Shown piece by piece: positions 63,850 to 64,000 of a DNA stretch of 64,000 nt. The number at the start of each line of letters is the position of its first letter. Position 1 is the first letter of the stretch. The DNA is taken from NCBI GenBank assembly GCA_035934995.1, contig DASYXI010000048.1, positions 1 to 64,000 on the forward strand, in the 5' to 3' direction. Under the pieces are notes generated by a model. It did not search any database and was not told where the DNA came from. It saw only the letters and a list, made by a program, of their open reading frames with translations. The translations under genes were made by a program, and so were the position numbers. The stretch is from REEB95 sp035934995. GTDB taxonomy: Bacteria; Pseudomonadota; Alphaproteobacteria; ATCC43930; CGMCC-115725.

Positions 63850-64000
63850 TTGGAATCGTCGCTTGCGGCACTGCTCAATACTCTGGGCAGCGCCACCTTT
63901 ACCGAAATCGGCGACAAGACCCAGCTCCTGGCTTTTCTCCTGGCAAGCCGGTTTCGCAAGCCCATTCCGTTGCTGGCATTTTCGTCGGGACGCTGGCGAA
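63850..64000 (+). pseudogene. UPF0016/GDT1-family transporter, partial and apparently frameshifted
   Basis: The frame from TTG 63850 gives the hallmark E-I-G-D-K-T-Q-L-L-A (E19 onward) of the UPF0016/TMEM165 cation transporters, then FLLASRFRKPIPL. After about 63970 this frame loses the family pattern (LAFSSGRWR). A frame offset by one missing base reads AGIFVGTLA, which is what intact homologues have (xxGIxVxTLAN). The start is right for the family. The window ends within the first repeat, so the rest is not visible. The frameshift may be real or a sequencing error. Confidence 0.6.

Overview
The window is a GC-rich (roughly two-thirds G+C by eye), densely packed bacterial chromosome segment. 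Gene content and order point to an alphaproteobacterium, most like the Rhodospirillales and their relatives. The order murA - DUF2948 - hisG - hisD - UPF0262 - infA - maf - RNase E/G-like - yacG - tRNA-Phe is the order I know from that group. Other pointers are the two-subunit glycyl-tRNA synthetase followed by pyruvate phosphate dikinase, and many dispersed palindromic repeats of the rhizobial/rhodospirillal kind. I cannot name the genus.

Region 1 (1-26 kb) is ordinary chromosome. It holds tRNA-Pro, a polyprenyl diphosphate synthase, a tRNA-modifying methyltransferase, glyQ-glyS-ppdK, a YgfZ-type protein, a tightly overlapped surface-polysaccharide trio (GT9, GT4, asparagine synthetase-like), pyrC, a thiolase with an MDR reductase, a Tat-type amidase, a hybrid histidine kinase, a DUF3422 protein and a ClC channel. 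A two-gene H-NOX/histidine kinase unit follows (23.2-25.2 kb). Its residues predict a nitric-oxide sensor that excludes O2. Two uncharacterised membrane proteins lie beside it.

Region 2 (27,098-45,436) is an 18.3-kb genomic island integrated in a tRNA-Thr(GGT) gene. A 38-bp perfect direct repeat of the 5' half of the tRNA marks both ends. A tyrosine integrase and a small excisionase-like HTH gene sit at the tRNA end. Near-identical short motifs beside both ends look like integrase arm sites. The cargo is unusual: a 2,910-residue cyclic beta-1,2-glucan synthase, a truncated phosphoglucomutase, a groES-groEL pair behind a CIRCE element, a TetR-like regulator, an unknown gene with a palindrome over its start codon, and a string of very small membrane or zinc-finger proteins, one of them interrupted by an in-frame TGA. 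I read it as an envelope/stress-fitness island that is partly decaying.

Region 3 (45.5-53.5 kb) is the conserved dcd/murA/his/infA block ending in tRNA-Phe. Region 4 (53.5-64 kb) is devoted to the envelope. It encodes a secreted protein with two twin-CX3C modules joined by a Pro/Ala/Gln linker, an outer-membrane beta-barrel, a secreted beta-propeller fused to an OmpA peptidoglycan-binding domain, and a complete tripartite RND efflux operon (lipoprotein outer-membrane factor, adaptor, permease) behind a promoter with an operator-like palindrome. The window ends inside a UPF0016/GDT1-family transporter gene that appears frameshifted about 30 bases before the edge.

The observations most worth following are the island and its effect on tRNA-Thr expression, the propeller-OmpA/barrel pair, the twin-CX3C protein and the H-NOX/kinase pair. 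All assignments come from reading the sequence; no database search was run.
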